Assembly (NCBI GenBank): GCA_029449235.1 | Contig: JANATG010000016.1 | Coordinates: 1,364,001 to 1,428,000, forward strand | DNA from: Linnemannia schmuckeri | Lineage: Eukaryota; Mortierellomycota; Mortierellomycetes; Mortierellales; Mortierellaceae | Length of the DNA stretch: 64,000 nucleotides | Direction: 5' to 3' | In this document: positions 44,415 to 56,371 of the stretch, one piece after another | Numbering within the stretch: the stretch's first letter is position 1 | Layout of the letters: every line of letters begins with the position of its first letter | Translations under genes and position numbers: made by a program | Notes under the pieces: model-generated | What the model saw: only the letters and a program-made list of their open reading frames with translations | The model's database searches: none | Told to the model about the DNA's origin: nothing

Positions 44415-46852
44415 CTATCTTTTTTGCTTTTCTCTTTGGAGTTTTTTTTTTGCTCTGACTCTGGAGGAAGGATGAAATGCTAGGAGGGTATTATTTCTCG
44501 CTACTACAACTCATCTATACTTGGTGATTCTTTTTTATATTTCAGAGAGAATGCCATTACGTTATGGCATTTCAACTGAGAACATTTAAGTCGTTTATTC
44601 AAGGGTGCATCTTTTTGTATCATAGTCGTATCCTGATTAACATGTCGCTGCCTTGCTCCTTTGCATGCCCATCGCGTTTTTTACTTTTCTTCATTTACTT
44701 CTTTATTTTTCAACATGGATGCTATTTTGCTTACGGCGCTCCTGTTATGAACGATCATTGATGTCTCATTTTCCTGCATACCTTTTCGAGTCATAGTCGC
44801 ATCTCCTTCCTCATCACAGGTGTACCTAAATCCAATGCCAGTTCCCATGTATGTACATCTAACACGCGTTTATCTTCACTTTTTCTTTTTTTTTTAATAT
44901 ATATCAAACCCTACTATGATATGGCACTAATGTCCAGAGCCACTGTGGCAAGATTGGGGGGTTTGCATCCTTTGTTTACGCTACAACCCCTTGGGCAGAG
45001 ACATATTGCGTAGCCTGTCTTAACTCGTTTCACATCCTCCTTGCATCGCCATCACTCTCTATCTATCTATCTCTCACTGCCAGTTCTTCTTCACTGCTTC
45101 CAATCCGACTCCGTAGTGGATAATAAACTCTTGTGCTTAGCACGCTCTCGCTAGCAGTGCTTGCTTCTGTATTATGCCTGCGACAGGAAAAAATCGTGAA
45201 TGCTCCTCAGTTAGACAAAGCGACATCTTTGCCTCTATTTATTATTTTTCACAGCACCCTCTCCCTTTGCTTTGCGCTATTCATGTAGTGTTGATTCCGT
45301 CCAAGTACTTCAATTACATTCATGCCAAGAAAAATGACGGTGTGTTTGTTTGTCCAGTTGAAACGGGCAAGGCTTTTCACCCATTGATACTTTTGTAACC
45401 TGACCCGCACTTTCTTTCGCGCTCACAAAAAAATATATAAACATATCAACAGATCAGAGATAGGCGAATGGACGATTTTATTTCCTTAATGTGGCGTGAG
45501 TGCGCAAAGTACGAAAGAAAGGAGAGGGATATGACACAGAATAGGAGAAGGGTGTGTATCTAGGTGCTATCTCAGAGTGTTGGGATCTTATAAAGGATGA
45601 GCGGGCGCAAGCTGCGTGATGGAAGGAGGGAAGGGTAAAGAAGGAGAGAAAGAGAGGAGAAGAGAATGTCGACTCAGAATTCCCTTTTCGGGAGGCGCCG
45701 TCTCTTCCACAACGTTGTTCATGCTTTGCGTTGGTGTGCTGAGTTTGTATCTGAGCCAAAAAGTCCAAAAAAAAAAAAATAGAGTGAGCGGAGACAAACT
45801 TTTTTTTCTTCTTTGCCTGCCTGTCTGCCTGCAACTTGGTGGCCTGATACCATCTCCCGTCAGTCAGTCAGTCAGTCAGTCAGACAGCCACGCAAAGATG
45901 ACATGATTTGGAGTCTGCGCAATAGAAGATTGGCGACCCTAAATCAACAAGAGTTTTTCTCCCCGCATTTGAAAGGGACGGTGGGGGGCGAAAGAAGGAG
46001 GAACGAAGAGAGGGATAGAAGGAGACTGTTAGTCTCTTCCTAGTGGATGAGTGTGGAAGCAAAGTTATTTCATTTTATGTGCGTAGTGCGATTTATCCGG
46101 TCCACCACTAGTATCCATTCTTCCCGTTCATGACAGGAAGAAAACAGCTTGAGGGATTAAACCTTGGCTTTTTTTTTCACCATGCCACATTTTTTCTTAC
46201 TCTGTTCGGTGGAGCAATTGTAAGCTGGATCAGTGATGAGCCACCGCTAGAAGCGAAAAAAAAAGAAAGCCACCACCCATGTCTGACAAATCGATAGCCA
46301 TTGTCCCATGGAGGTCGAGTCAGACCTGTCATGGTTCGCCCGCTTATTTCTTTCTTCCTGTTTGTGATGGGGGAATGAAGGGTGGCAAAGAGGAAAGGAA
46401 AAAAAAAAAAAAGGCAAAGATCTAAACAAAAGGAGGAGACGCATGGAAAAAGTAGGGTGTATATGTGAGTGCGCCGTCTTGACGGTTGTAAGCGAGAAAG
46501 AGAGCAGTTTATGCTTGAGCTGACTGCGCAGCGCTTGTTTTGAATACGAAGTCCTTGTCAATGAGCAAAGGAGCACACAAACAGGAAAAGGAAAAAGAGG
46601 GGGGCGTGCGTGTGGTGTGACAGAATTGGATTTGTACCGCCGCGCTTAATCGTCTTAAGAAAAAACAAGTGCAAAAAATAATAAATAGAGGGGTATTGCC
46701 CATTTTTTATTTTTTTCTTACACATCCACTCTCATATTCACACGCTCCAACTTTCCCTTCTCTTCCCTCCCCTATTTACTTGCCTTCTCGTTCCTCCCTA
46801 TCACAACCAAGAGTCACAAGAACCAAGGCAAACAAGATAATTAAGAAGAGTC
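44415..46852. other. intergenic, simple repeats only
   Basis: No gene seen. (CAGT)n at 45861-45886, A-run at 45767, and an A13 run at 46399. 46690-46852 is the pyrimidine-rich leader of the MFS gene. Confidence 0.45.
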
Positions 46853-47303
46853 ATGACTTCCCCTGCGCGATCCTCTACAAACGAGTCCCGCTCGACCATC
46901 GTCTCCACCACTCAAGACCCCATCGTCATCGTGGACTCAGAAAAGTCATCACCCAATGATGCTATTGCCACAACTCCTCCACACCCGCAAGACGTCGAAG
47001 CCGCTACTCCCCCGCTATCCACCACACAGGCAGAAGGACAACAGGGACCGCAAGACTTTGGCCCCAAGACACCATTGACCCCTATCCGTCGCTTCCTGGT
47101 TTTCCTTGGTATCACTGTAACGTTATTCCTCGCAGCCCTCGACCAGACCATCGTCACCACTACTTTACCATCAGTCGCCAAGGACTTTAACAACTTTTCA
47201 GACATTTCCTGGGTCGGCACTGCGTATCTCCTCACCACCACCGCTGTCCAACCCCTCTACGGTGTTGCTGCCGATCTTGCTGGACGCAAGCGAGCCATGT
47301 ATG

Positions 47304-47338
<35 letters not shown>

Positions 47339-48957
47339 GACAAGTTTAACCGGTCGCTGGATTTTTTTTTTTAATCGCTTAAACCCACTTTGTGCTTGTG
47401 TGCAATATGAGGCTAACCTTGAAATGTTTATTTTCCATGTTCCGATGAATTAATCGAACCGATTAGGATGTTCGCTTGTGTAGTCTTCCTTTTGGGTTCC
47501 GCTCTCTGCGGGGCTGCCCAGTCCATGATCATGCTCATCGTAAGAACATCAATCCTCTTTATTTATTCTTTCTTTACTTCCCCGTCTCTTCCTTCCTCAC
47601 CTCCTTTCTTCCCTAATACTTCCATCATCCCTTTTCCTTAGCGCATTATTATTTTCTTCCTTTTCTCTTTTCGGATAAATCCGAGCCATGCACTGTTGTT
47701 TAACCCTATTTTTTTGTCACCCCATTCCCATACCTATATTAGATTGGTCGCGCAGTACAGGGTCTCGGAGGGAGTGGAATCATTGCACTGAGCATGATCC
47801 TGGTCGCAGATATTGTGCCTCTCCGTGAACGAGGTACCTACCAAGCCCTGATCGCCCTCATCTTTGCCATCGCTGCCGTCCTAGGCCCCCTCCTCGGTGG
47901 AGCCTTCTCTGATAAGGTCACCTGGCGTTGGGCCTTCTACATCAACCTCCCCGTCGGCGCCCTAGCCATGTTCCTTCTAATCTGCTTCTTGCACATGAAC
48001 CGTCGCAAGAATGTCACCCTCGCCACCAACCTCAAATCGCTCGACTACTCGGGTATTGTTCTCATGGTCATCTCGATCGTCATGATCCTCTTGGGCCTCA
48101 ACTGGGGTGCGGATGCCAAGTATGCGTGGGACTCGGCTGTCATCTTGACGCTCTTGATTGTTGGTGTTGTGGTCGGGGTTGCCTTTTTGGTCAACGAGTG
48201 GAAGTTTGCAAAGAGACCCATTATCCCTCTCCGTCTCTTTGGCACTTTCTCTCTCGCCATGACTTACCTTCAGGTCTTTATCCAAGGGTTTGTCTTTCTG
48301 GGTCTCCTCTTCTTCTTGCCCCTGTACTTCCAAGCCGTCAATGGCGCCTCTGCGGTTCAGTCGGGTATCGATCTCCTGCCCTATGTGATTATCGGTTCTG
48401 GATCTGCCGTTGTGGCCGGTCTATTGATGAGTCGCTGGGGAACCTACAAGGAGTTTATTGTCATCGGATGGGCTTGTGGAACGGTCGCTTCAGGATTGCT
48501 GATTACCTTTGATGAATACACCTCCAAAGGAAAAGTCGTCGGGATTCTTCTCCTCCAGGGTCTCAGCATGGGAATGACAGTCAATACCCTTCTCCTTGGA
48601 ATTCACGCCCAGCTGGTTAATAAGTCCGACATTGCCCTCAGTACATCCCTCTGGACATTCTTGCGGACATGTGGAGGCGTGTTTGGAATTGCTATTGGAG
48701 GCACGTTTGTGCAGAGCAGTCTGAGCGAGGCTGGTGCGAGCGAGTATGCGCAGAACATCAAGGGGATTGCCGAGTTGCCTCCCCAGATCCGAGCGCCGAT
48801 CCTGCATGCGTTTGTGGTGGGTTTGCAGCATTTCTTTATTCTGATGACGGCGTTCTCGGGATTGGGTCTGTTGACGTCGTTTGCGATCAAGAAGGTCAAG
48901 ATGGGTGCGAAACAGGGGTCTGAGAAACCTGTAGCTGCACCCGTTGTTGCCGAGTAA
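46853..48957 (+). CDS. MFS multidrug/H+ antiporter, DHA2 (14-TM) type, 3 exons
   Basis: Exons 46853-47298, 47467-47539, 47743-48957 (1734 nt, 577 residues). About 85 Ser/Thr-rich cytosolic residues precede TM1. Family marks: LDQTIVTTTLPSVAKDF in TM1, WVGTAYLLTTTAVQPLYG, loop 2-3 AGRKRAM, the R-x8-G type motif B GRAVQGLGGSGIIAL, and antiporter motif C-like VLGPLLGGAFSD in TM5. Fourteen hydrophobic segments can be counted. Such pumps export toxic compounds or siderophores/amino acids across plasma or vacuolar membrane; substrate unknown. Intron 1 begins with a ~27 bp poly-T. Exon 2 is only 73 bp. Confidence 0.92.
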
Positions 48958-50527
48958 AAGGGAGAGCGAGTTTCTTTTCTCTCTTTCCATTATATATATC
49001 CCCCATTCATTTCCATTCATTTTCATTCGTAATGCACATATTCATCCATGCTGTTTGCAAAAATAAAATTTTCAAGGTTTGCAGCACCAAATGAAACAGA
49101 TCACTGACCTTAATCCAGTTCACTACAAGCCCTCACCCATGAAGGATGCATATCCGGATTCTATTTCACAATCAACACAGCAAGGTCTCTATCGTTTTTT
49201 TTTTTATTCACGAGATGATCTATTAAAGAAAAGAACACTCGTCATTCACCCTTTTTTTGTCCCACTCTCTTTTTTCTTTTTCTCTCTCTCACGCCATCTC
49301 TCTCCCAGTTGAACTTTACCCATAAGCCTCTCCCTTCTTGTCTTCCTACCCATCAAGCGAAACAACATCTCGTGTTCCTGCTCGGTAATATTATCCACAG
49401 ATTATCTTGCTCTCGATTTATCTAATGCATTACGCAAGAAACCGTTACTTCCTTGCAGAGAACTTTTCCAACTAGTATCTCCATTTTTTTAACGCCTCTT
49501 TATATCTTTCAATATCCTCCCCCCCTCTGTTATCTGTTCATCATCATGCGTACCCTCCTTTCCCTCGCCATTCTCCGTCTGTACTGATCATCGCTGATTG
49601 GTAGCTCAGTGGCATTACCCACTCCTTCCCTCATCTGCAATGACAACAAGCCTGAGCAGTTGGGAGCCGTTAATACTTACTATTCCTTTCAAAAAGCTGG
49701 GACGATCGTTCCCGACGGTACGAGTGGTGGCCTTGGATTCGTAATTGGCAAAGACGAGAATAATGTAAGGCCTAATACTGTCCGCCTAAGCCAAAAAGTT
49801 CTTTTTTTGTCGTAAGGAGTGGAAAGCAATCCGTATCATCTTACTCCTCTAAAACAGAATCCTTCTTCATCAACAACCAAAGGGGTTACCCTCACTTTCT
49901 TCCTCCCTCTCTCACTCTCTCTCTCTCTTCCTTCTCTCTTCTCCAACTCCAAACTCCATACTGTCGCGTTGTTGTAAACAAAAAACATGATAACATTCTT
50001 TAAAAAAAAAAAATTAAGTTCGCGTTTTGACTCTGTCCTCGGTGTGTCTGTTGTGGTTGTATACTCATTCCAAGAAAGGAAGGACGCCCTTGATGGGACG
50101 CCATACATAAACAAGCAGGGAGAGATGGAGGGGGTGATGGGTGCTTCAAAGGAGTGAAAAAAAGGGAAGATAGGATACATCCGATCTTGCATTCGCTTTT
50201 TTTCTGCAAGGGGTGAAAAAAGAGATCGAAGAAGATTACGCGTTCCCTGTCAAAGAACAAAAAAAATAATCACGGAGGCGCGAAAAAATGATGAATCGAG
50301 AGGAGGTGGAGACTGATGGGATCCCATCTTCCAGACAAAGATCCTTCTTTTCCTTCCTTCAGCTAACTCAGTAAACAAAATACAATCACATCCCAACCTT
50401 AACAGGCAGCCAGCAACCCTTTTTTCTGTTACTCATTTTCTTTCTATTCTTTCGCCTTTCGCATTCCAAGTGCTCAAACACCTTCCAACGTATTCCCAAA
50501 TTACGACAAACACAATAAGCAAACACC
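48958..50527. other. intergenic with a possible small secreted-protein remnant
   Basis: 49545-49815 (+): ATG with MRTLLSLAI signal-like start, then, in another frame, ALPTPSLICNDNKPEQLGAV, NTYYSFQKAG and GLGFVIGKDEN. The two frames are separated by only about 25 bp, too short for a normal intron, so this is probably a broken small secreted-protein gene. 49912-49934 is (CT)n. The rest shows nothing. Confidence 0.35.
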
Positions 50528-50920
50528 ATGAAAACGTCGCCTCTACTCTCTATCACCACTCTGTTCCTCACCATCACTACCGCACTCGCCTCCCACTCGT
50601 CCATCAAGCACAATAACGCCGTTATGGATCAAGGTATTCCAGCAGCCAACGCAATCGCGCCTCAAAGCCAAAGTCATCGCCGTCGCCATCTGCCCCAGCA
50701 GCAACACGAATCAATTCCGCTTCTCCGTCGAGGTTCTTCTCTTGATCAGCACAGTTGTCCTAAAGCCATGGGATTCTGTGCCGACAAGATTCGCTGCTGT
50801 CCCATAGGGAACACATGTTGCCCTGCCGGTAACTGTTGTCCGCCCGAGCATGACTGCATCTCCCGTCCGAACATGCCTCATGGATGTTGTCCCACAGGAT
50901 CTGTTTGTCATGATGAGTAA
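50528..50920 (+). CDS. small cysteine-rich secreted protein, granulin-like spacing
   Basis: 130 residues, one exon, ATG in an AACACCATGAAA context. Signal peptide MKTSPLLSITTLFLTITTAL, then a Gln/His/Arg-rich propeptide-like segment ending in a dibasic-type RR, and a ~50-residue Cys-rich C-terminus: SCPKAMGFCADKIRCCPIG, NTCCPAGNCCPPEHDC and GCCPTGSVC. The CCP-G-x-CCP spacing is granulin-like. Predicted extracellular, possibly processed at the basic site; function unknown (candidate effector or wall protein). Confidence 0.75.
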   Translation: MKTSPLLSITTLFLTITTALASHSSIKHNNAVMDQGIPAANAIAPQSQSHRRRHLPQQQHESIPLLRRGSSLDQHSCPKAMGFCADKIRCCPIGNTCCPAGNCCPPEHDCISRPNMPHGCCPTGSVCHDE

Positions 50921-51121
50921 GAAGGGAAAAGGAGTAACGAGATGATAGAGAGAGAGATAGAGGGAAAGAGGTGGGGCTTGGAAGAAAGAGAATGATAGCA
51001 CTCCCTCCCAGCTGTAATAAAACGAACAAACAAAACAAGAATGTTTGAACCATGTTGCTCTTTTAGTTTGGTGCAAGTGTTCTGTGCTACCAAAAGGAAG
51101 AGTAGCTTATTGAACGAGAGA

Positions 51122-52510
51122 TTAAGGCGTCGGTGTGACAGCAGACTTGTTGTTTTTGTCCTCAGAGATGAAGCTCCGCAAGAGCTCTGAGGTGCGATCA
51201 AACACCACCAGCAGTAACCCGCCTCCTGGACCCAGACGAAGCAGCTTGGGTGCCAATCTACATAGATCAGAAACATTGTGCAAATGAAGGCGTGAGGGAG
51301 TGGGGTGAGGATGGATGGTTTGTCAAAAAAGGTTATGTATGTAAGGGTCCATGCACCCTTTTGTATCCCACGGTGACTTGGACGAGAACAAAATTTATAA
51401 CAAAAGACGTACCCTTTGTACAGTGCTCGGAATCTATCGCGATTTCATATCAGAGACAAGAAGATAAAAGGGTCAGATTCCATCCCGGAGATTGAACTGA
51501 GCAATGATATCACCATCATCATCACCATTTTTCAAAGGCAACAGACAACAGACAATAGACAAGAAAAAAAAAAAAAGGAATCAACGTTACCCTTCTTGGC
51601 GATAAAGGCGTGCTACTCTCGAAAAAGTATATCCAATAGGCCCCTCATGCTGGTTCTGGATCCGACTCTTCACAACATCAAACGGCGTATTAACCAGCGT
51701 TCCCACAGCACCACCCAATGTCCCCGCAACAAAATTACGCATCATACTTTCCTCCCTGGACGCCGTTGACAGTTCGGGGAACGCAGTCCGGAACCCATGG
51801 ATGGTCATAAAGTACATCCCGGACCATGTCGCATGTCTCCAGATCGTCGCCTCCAATCCATGATAAAACGTGAAAATTCCCTCCTGAGATGCCACCTTCC
51901 GGATACAGTCAGCCGTCCCCGTGTAGAGTTTGAGGCTCCCGCGGTCTTGAAGACGGACTTTGACGAGCTCAAAGGGTGTGATGAAGAAGGCCTCTGTAGC
52001 GCCAGCCATGGACCCGACAAACCCAGCTTGGAACGCCGTGAGGCGGTCGAGGGAGAAAAGCTTCTTGAGCGCGAAGCCCCATTGCTCGTTGGCGCCGAAT
52101 TTGATGGCTCTTTTGGGTGCCTCGGCGATGAGTGGGGGGAGCATACCGCGGTAGAGGTGGAGGACTCCCTCGCGTCGGATGACTCTTTGGAGACAGCCGA
52201 GGATGGACGTGTAGGGACGTGGTGGTGTTGGGGCCTGTCCTTTGGTGGCAGTGGTAGCAGTGGTGGTTGTGGTGGTTGTGTTGATGCCATGAGGCTGGAC
52301 GAGGGGTACTTTTGAGAGAGGCGGGTTGACTTGGAGTTGGAAGCGGGTCTTGACGAGGTCGAGAGGGTACATGAAGGCAATCTCTGTTATGCCTGCGACG
52401 GAGGCTGCGAGGAATTGGTATGTAAATGGCAGTGGTGTCCTCTTTGTTGAAGTTGTTGTTGTTCCTGATATTGAACGACTGCTCGTCGATGTTGTTGTTG
52501 GTGTCGCCAT
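51122..52510 (-). CDS. ODC1: mitochondrial 2-oxodicarboxylate carrier (SLC25), 3 exons
   Basis: Exons 52510-51591, 51433-51413 (a 21 bp micro-exon), 51257-51122 (1077 nt, 358 residues). Three SLC25 repeats with the signature PX[DE]XX[KR] each time: PLDLVK, PFELVK, PFDVVK. PLPFTYQFLAASVAGITEI and the closing LAPKLLRLGPGGGLLLVVFD match the 2-oxoadipate/2-oxoglutarate carriers (yeast Odc1/Odc2), which exchange these acids across the inner mitochondrial membrane for lysine and glutamate metabolism. A Thr-rich insertion (TTTTTTTATTATKG) sits in the first matrix loop. Without the micro-exon the frame would stop right after RQEG, so the three-exon model is needed. Confidence 0.9.
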
Positions 52511-53269
52511 GTTTGGTTCTGATTAGTTGTTGTCGGGAAGGAAGAAGGTGTAACGAATGGGCGAGAGAAAAAGAAAGAAAGAGAGAGGAATGACCAAACG
52601 GTGAGCCGTGAAGGAGGAAGTGCGCAAGGTTGACATATGGCAAAAAGGGTAATTTTTGGAAGTGTCACGTGCACGACTTATCAAACGCGTCGTTTTTTTG
52701 TACTGTGTTGTCCTTCTTTCGTGAGCCAGTCCTCATGGAGTCATAGGCCCATACGCGTCTGCAAATGAACCTCCTTATAGCCTTTTCGCAGTGTGTTTGC
52801 ACTTCGGCGAAAATGTTGCAATTGAACGGCACAGGATGACAAGTAAGGAAGCGAAAGCAAAGGTAAATACACCTGGGAATGAATGGCCGTCGATCTCTGT
52901 TTGTCCCGATCCCCTACCATGACATTTCTTTTTTTCTTTCCTCGTTCCCCATATTTTTTCCTTCTCTTCTCTCTTTTCTCATAATTTCACCTCTTCTTCC
53001 TTCTCGGCAGACGACAACCAAGGAAACATAGTAGGCAGGAACATACCTCTTCCCTAACTATCCAGTTTTAACGCTCTCACTTCTCTTTTTCTTCCTCAGG
53101 CTTCGCAACAAACACCAATTATCCTTTCCCAGTCATGAAGCCATAAATCGCCGGATGCACGCTCTTCACAATCTTATCCGCCACCACATCCGCAAACCTC
53201 CATCGGTAACCAGCACGCTTCTCACATGCATATGCCTTCGTGCTATCCATTTGAAAAAAAGTATTTTCT
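52511..53269. other. intergenic, no gene seen
   Basis: Promoter side of the carrier gene, then pyrimidine-rich DNA up to the protease remnant. Confidence 0.4.
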
Positions 53270-54833
53270 AATCGCTCTCTCTTCATCGAAACAATGATAC
53301 TTCTAGAGTATCGATCGAAAGGTTGGATCGTGACGACCATCCAAGTAGGAAAAGGAAACCCGCCACTATACTTCCATCTCGAATTCAACCTTACCTCGGC
53401 CGACACATGGGTCATCCAACTCGGCGCAAACTGCACATACTCTAAACCCTGCCCGTGCTTCCACATTCGAACTCACTCCAGATGTAGCCTGGGCCACGAC
53501 GACGACAAGGACGGGGATAACTTCTGGGTGGAAGAGGACGAATGAGGCGAAGGGTCGGTTGAGAACGGATGTGATCCAGGTTGCGGGCTTTGTTATGGAT
53601 AGACAGGTGGTTGGGGTTGCGGAGAGTGTAACCGGATTAGGGAAGAAGGGCGTGGATGGCGTTTTTGGATTGGGACTTCATCAGCTCTCTGCCCATGGTA
53701 AAATATGTGTTTTGTTTATTATTTAGTGTTGTGTGTTGTTGTGGAAAAACAGCAGGTGTGTATGTTCACCCATGCATTTCTTCCATTACATACTACTTCA
53801 ATGTAACACCGGTCGAGAACTTAGTAGCGACCGGTGACATGAAATCCGATGTAGTGAAAGCAAGAATAAAAAAAGGCACCGTCTTTTTCCATATGACAAA
53901 AAAATAAAATAAAATAAAATAAAAAAACAAATAATGGGCCTTCAATCAACATACAAGCTATTATACATCCTGCTTTTTAGGTCGAAATATGGCTAGGATC
54001 GAGGAACAACGGTGGAGAACTATCATCCGGAGAAGCAGACCCTCTCCGGTACACAGGCGAAACGACTTGCATCGACCTACCCCTCGAGGCAATCTACTGG
54101 TCTGTCTCCGTCCGCTCCATCCTCATCGATCGCAAACCGCCCCCGCCTTCACCTCCACCAGCGCCTCCCAATCCAGAACAGCCTAAACTTGCACCTGCAC
54201 CAACGTAACCAGTGCAACCAAATCCTCCGCTTCCACCGCCACCAGTAGTCTCTGCAACATGAGACCCCAATAAATCCAAAAAAACCAGCCCACCAACAAC
54301 CTACCATCATCCTCCACACTTCCTCCGACCTCATCCTCCTCCCGCCCAACATCGCTTTCCGCATCCACCAATACCTACACAACATCTTGTTTGGCTGGTA
54401 TTCAGGCTACTCCTACCTCTCGGGTGCCTATACCGTCTTCCGTTCGCTCGACATCGACCTCTGGGTCGATCTCGGCCCCATTACAGTCCCCACTGACGTT
54501 GTCGGCACCTCCGGCATCGCGGGTGGACCACTCCCCGGTCCTGAAGAGGAAGAATCAAGCGGGATGGGAAAGAAATAGTTCAAGATTGTGACCAAGGATA
54601 TTGTGAGAGGTAGGGTTCCTGTGTGTGGAGTGTTTGAAGTGTGTTTCTCGGGAGTCCAGGCGAGTCAGAGTCACGATGATGATTGGGTGTTTGGGACGGA
54701 TTGGTTTCTAGGGAACTATATGATTTTGATCATTTGGAGCGCCTGTTGGCATTGCTACCTCTCAATGTCCATAGTCTCTATCACAAAAAGCACTCATACC
54801 CATGCTGCATACAATACATACATAAAAAAATAG
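53270..54833 (+). pseudogene. decayed pepsin-like (A1) aspartic protease, catalytic sites lost
   Basis: Pepsin-family landmarks occur in order on +: VGKGNPPLYFHLEFNLTSAD-TWV (53347-53415), then after a frame change TDVIQVAGFVMDRQVVGVAE and DGVFGLGLHQLSAHG, an intron-like GTAAAA...TTTTAG (about 53699-53980), EIWLGSRNNGGELSSGEADP-LRYTGE, YWSVSVRSILID, then ILHTSSDLILLPPNIAFRIH, and after an in-frame TAG (54576-54578) CGVFEVCFSGVQ and DDDWVFGTDWFLGNYMIL. Both active-site Asp motifs (normally DTGS/DTGT) are replaced: NLTS in the first lobe, HTSS in the second. With at least one frameshift and one stop it is best called a pseudogene, though the splice sites survive. Confidence 0.75.
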
Positions 54834-55021
54834 TGATTTCATAGGGAAAATAACGATTGTTTTTGGTTGTTTGCTATGCCATACATGCACGATAAGCAAT
54901 GGCCTCTTTTTGTTTTTATTTACAGAAAAATTTGATGTTTGTGTGGGTGTGGGAGTGCATATGTGTTTGTCGCACAAGGAAAAATGCAAAGTGATGCTCC
55001 CCCTCCTCATCTCCCTCCAAT

Positions 55022-55270
55022 CTATTCCTTCTTGGCCTTGGCAGCAGCATTGTCACGCTCAAAGGCAGTGGCATTGGTGCCCATCGAGCTCATAAACGCG
55101 CCGGGCATTAACGCAGGCCCGACATGGAACTCTGACCGCAGATCGGGTCCGTTGCCAGAATGGCTCTCTGAGTGACGGCCCTTGGGGGGTGGAGGGTTCT
55201 TCTTGTCCTCGTCGACGGGCAGGATGTTGAACTCGCCCTTCTCGTGCTTTCCTGGACCTCTGTCTGACAT
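55022..55270 (-). CDS. small hydrophilic protein, unknown function
   Basis: 82 residues, one exon, ATG at 55270 followed by SDRGPGKHEKGEFNILPVDE. Highly charged, Pro/Lys-rich and disordered in the first half; the second half, PALMPGAFMSSMGTNATAFE, followed by an Ala/Lys-rich end, looks like a conserved short motif. No signal peptide or membrane segment. The low-complexity-free C-terminus and the clean start favour a real gene. No family assigned. Confidence 0.5.
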   Translation of the reverse strand: MSDRGPGKHEKGEFNILPVDEDKKNPPPPKGRHSESHSGNGPDLRSEFHVGPALMPGAFMSSMGTNATAFERDNAAAKAKKE

Positions 55271-55616
55271 TTCTTGGCTTTTTTGTTGTTATGTGAGTGG
55301 TGGGTGATGTTGTTGGATGTTGCTGTAGTGGGTGGGTGAGAGGGAAGAAGAGTGGAAAGAAGAGAGAGAAATCGAGTTGGCTTTCGTTCACTTTGCTTTT
55401 GAAGACCAGAATATGCCAAGACAAAAAAAAGGTGAAGGATCAAGAGAGAGTGAGTGTGACTACTCTTTCTCTCCCCCAATGTTCATGCAAGACAAGAAAC
55501 GAGAGCGGGAGAGAGAGAGAAAAGAGAGAAAGAACTCAAGTTCTCGGCTTGTGCTGGAATTTTCTTTGTCTTTCTTAACTTACTCCACCTTCTTCGTACA
55601 ATCACATCACGAGGAT

Positions 55617-55620
<4 letters not shown>

Positions 55621-55656
<36 letters not shown>
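55621..55656 (+). repeat. (CT)n microsatellite
   Basis: About 18 uninterrupted CT units. Confidence 0.9.
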
Positions 55657-55659
<3 letters not shown>

Positions 55660-56223
55660 AATCCATGACGAACAGCAAAGTTGCTTTTCAACGTATGCAA
55701 AACGAATTGAACATGACGATTTGGAAGCATCATCCTTTTTTGTATATGTGTATCCTGTATCCCTCTCCATGACGATAGTTCCTTTTCAGCAAGCGAATAA
55801 ACATACGAACAACACCTTATGCCCCATCGATCCAAATTATTATTCTCGACTCTCACTTCCATCCAAAAAAATGACAGCGATGATGTCATGATTTCAGTCA
55901 ACTGTGCACTGATTCGAGCAATTAGAGTTTGTGATATACGACCAGAACAGGTCCTTCGCTTTAGTGCGCCTTCTTCATCCCAGGTGACAACAACAAACTT
56001 CCCCGATCTTCTATAGCCTGTTTAGATCGTGCACTGGAGATAATTAAGCGTCTAGCAATTATCTCATCACACATCTATGCATCACCCCTGTAGCGCCCCC
56101 TGCGGCGTAACTACTCAAGGGTCACCTCTACCCTATTATACCCCACACACACAGACCATTGACGACAACGTTTATTTTCAACTTTTGAACTAACAAAAAA
56201 ACAAAATGAACAAAGGGAAAAGG

Positions 56224-56255
<32 letters not shown>

Positions 56256-56262
56256 TATATAA
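56256..56262 (+). promoter_or_regulatory. TATA box of the Arg/His-rich gene
   Basis: TATATAA directly after a ~27 bp poly-A tract (56226-56252) and 110 bp before the ATG at 56372; poly-A plus TATA suggests a strong, nucleosome-poor promoter. Confidence 0.6.
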
Positions 56263-56371
56263 CCCCTGTCTTCACGCCTTCTTTTCCTCCTTTATTTTCA
56301 ACTCAAATAACAACTCTCTAAAACAAAACTAACAGCTCAGCCCCTTTCAACAAAACAACCAAGCACAAACA

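Larger units (their letters stand above)
55271..56371. other. intergenic, with (CT)n, poly-A and a promoter
   Basis: Between the small hydrophilic gene and the Arg/His-rich gene. Short ORFs are repeat artefacts. Confidence 0.45.

Noticed and set aside
51797..52315. 172-codon + strand ORF
   Set aside because: Antisense to the mitochondrial carrier's first exon.
53119..53466. 115-codon minus-strand ORF
   Set aside because: The + strand here reads as the N-terminal lobe of a pepsin-like protease with diagnostic motifs, so the minus ORF is a shadow.
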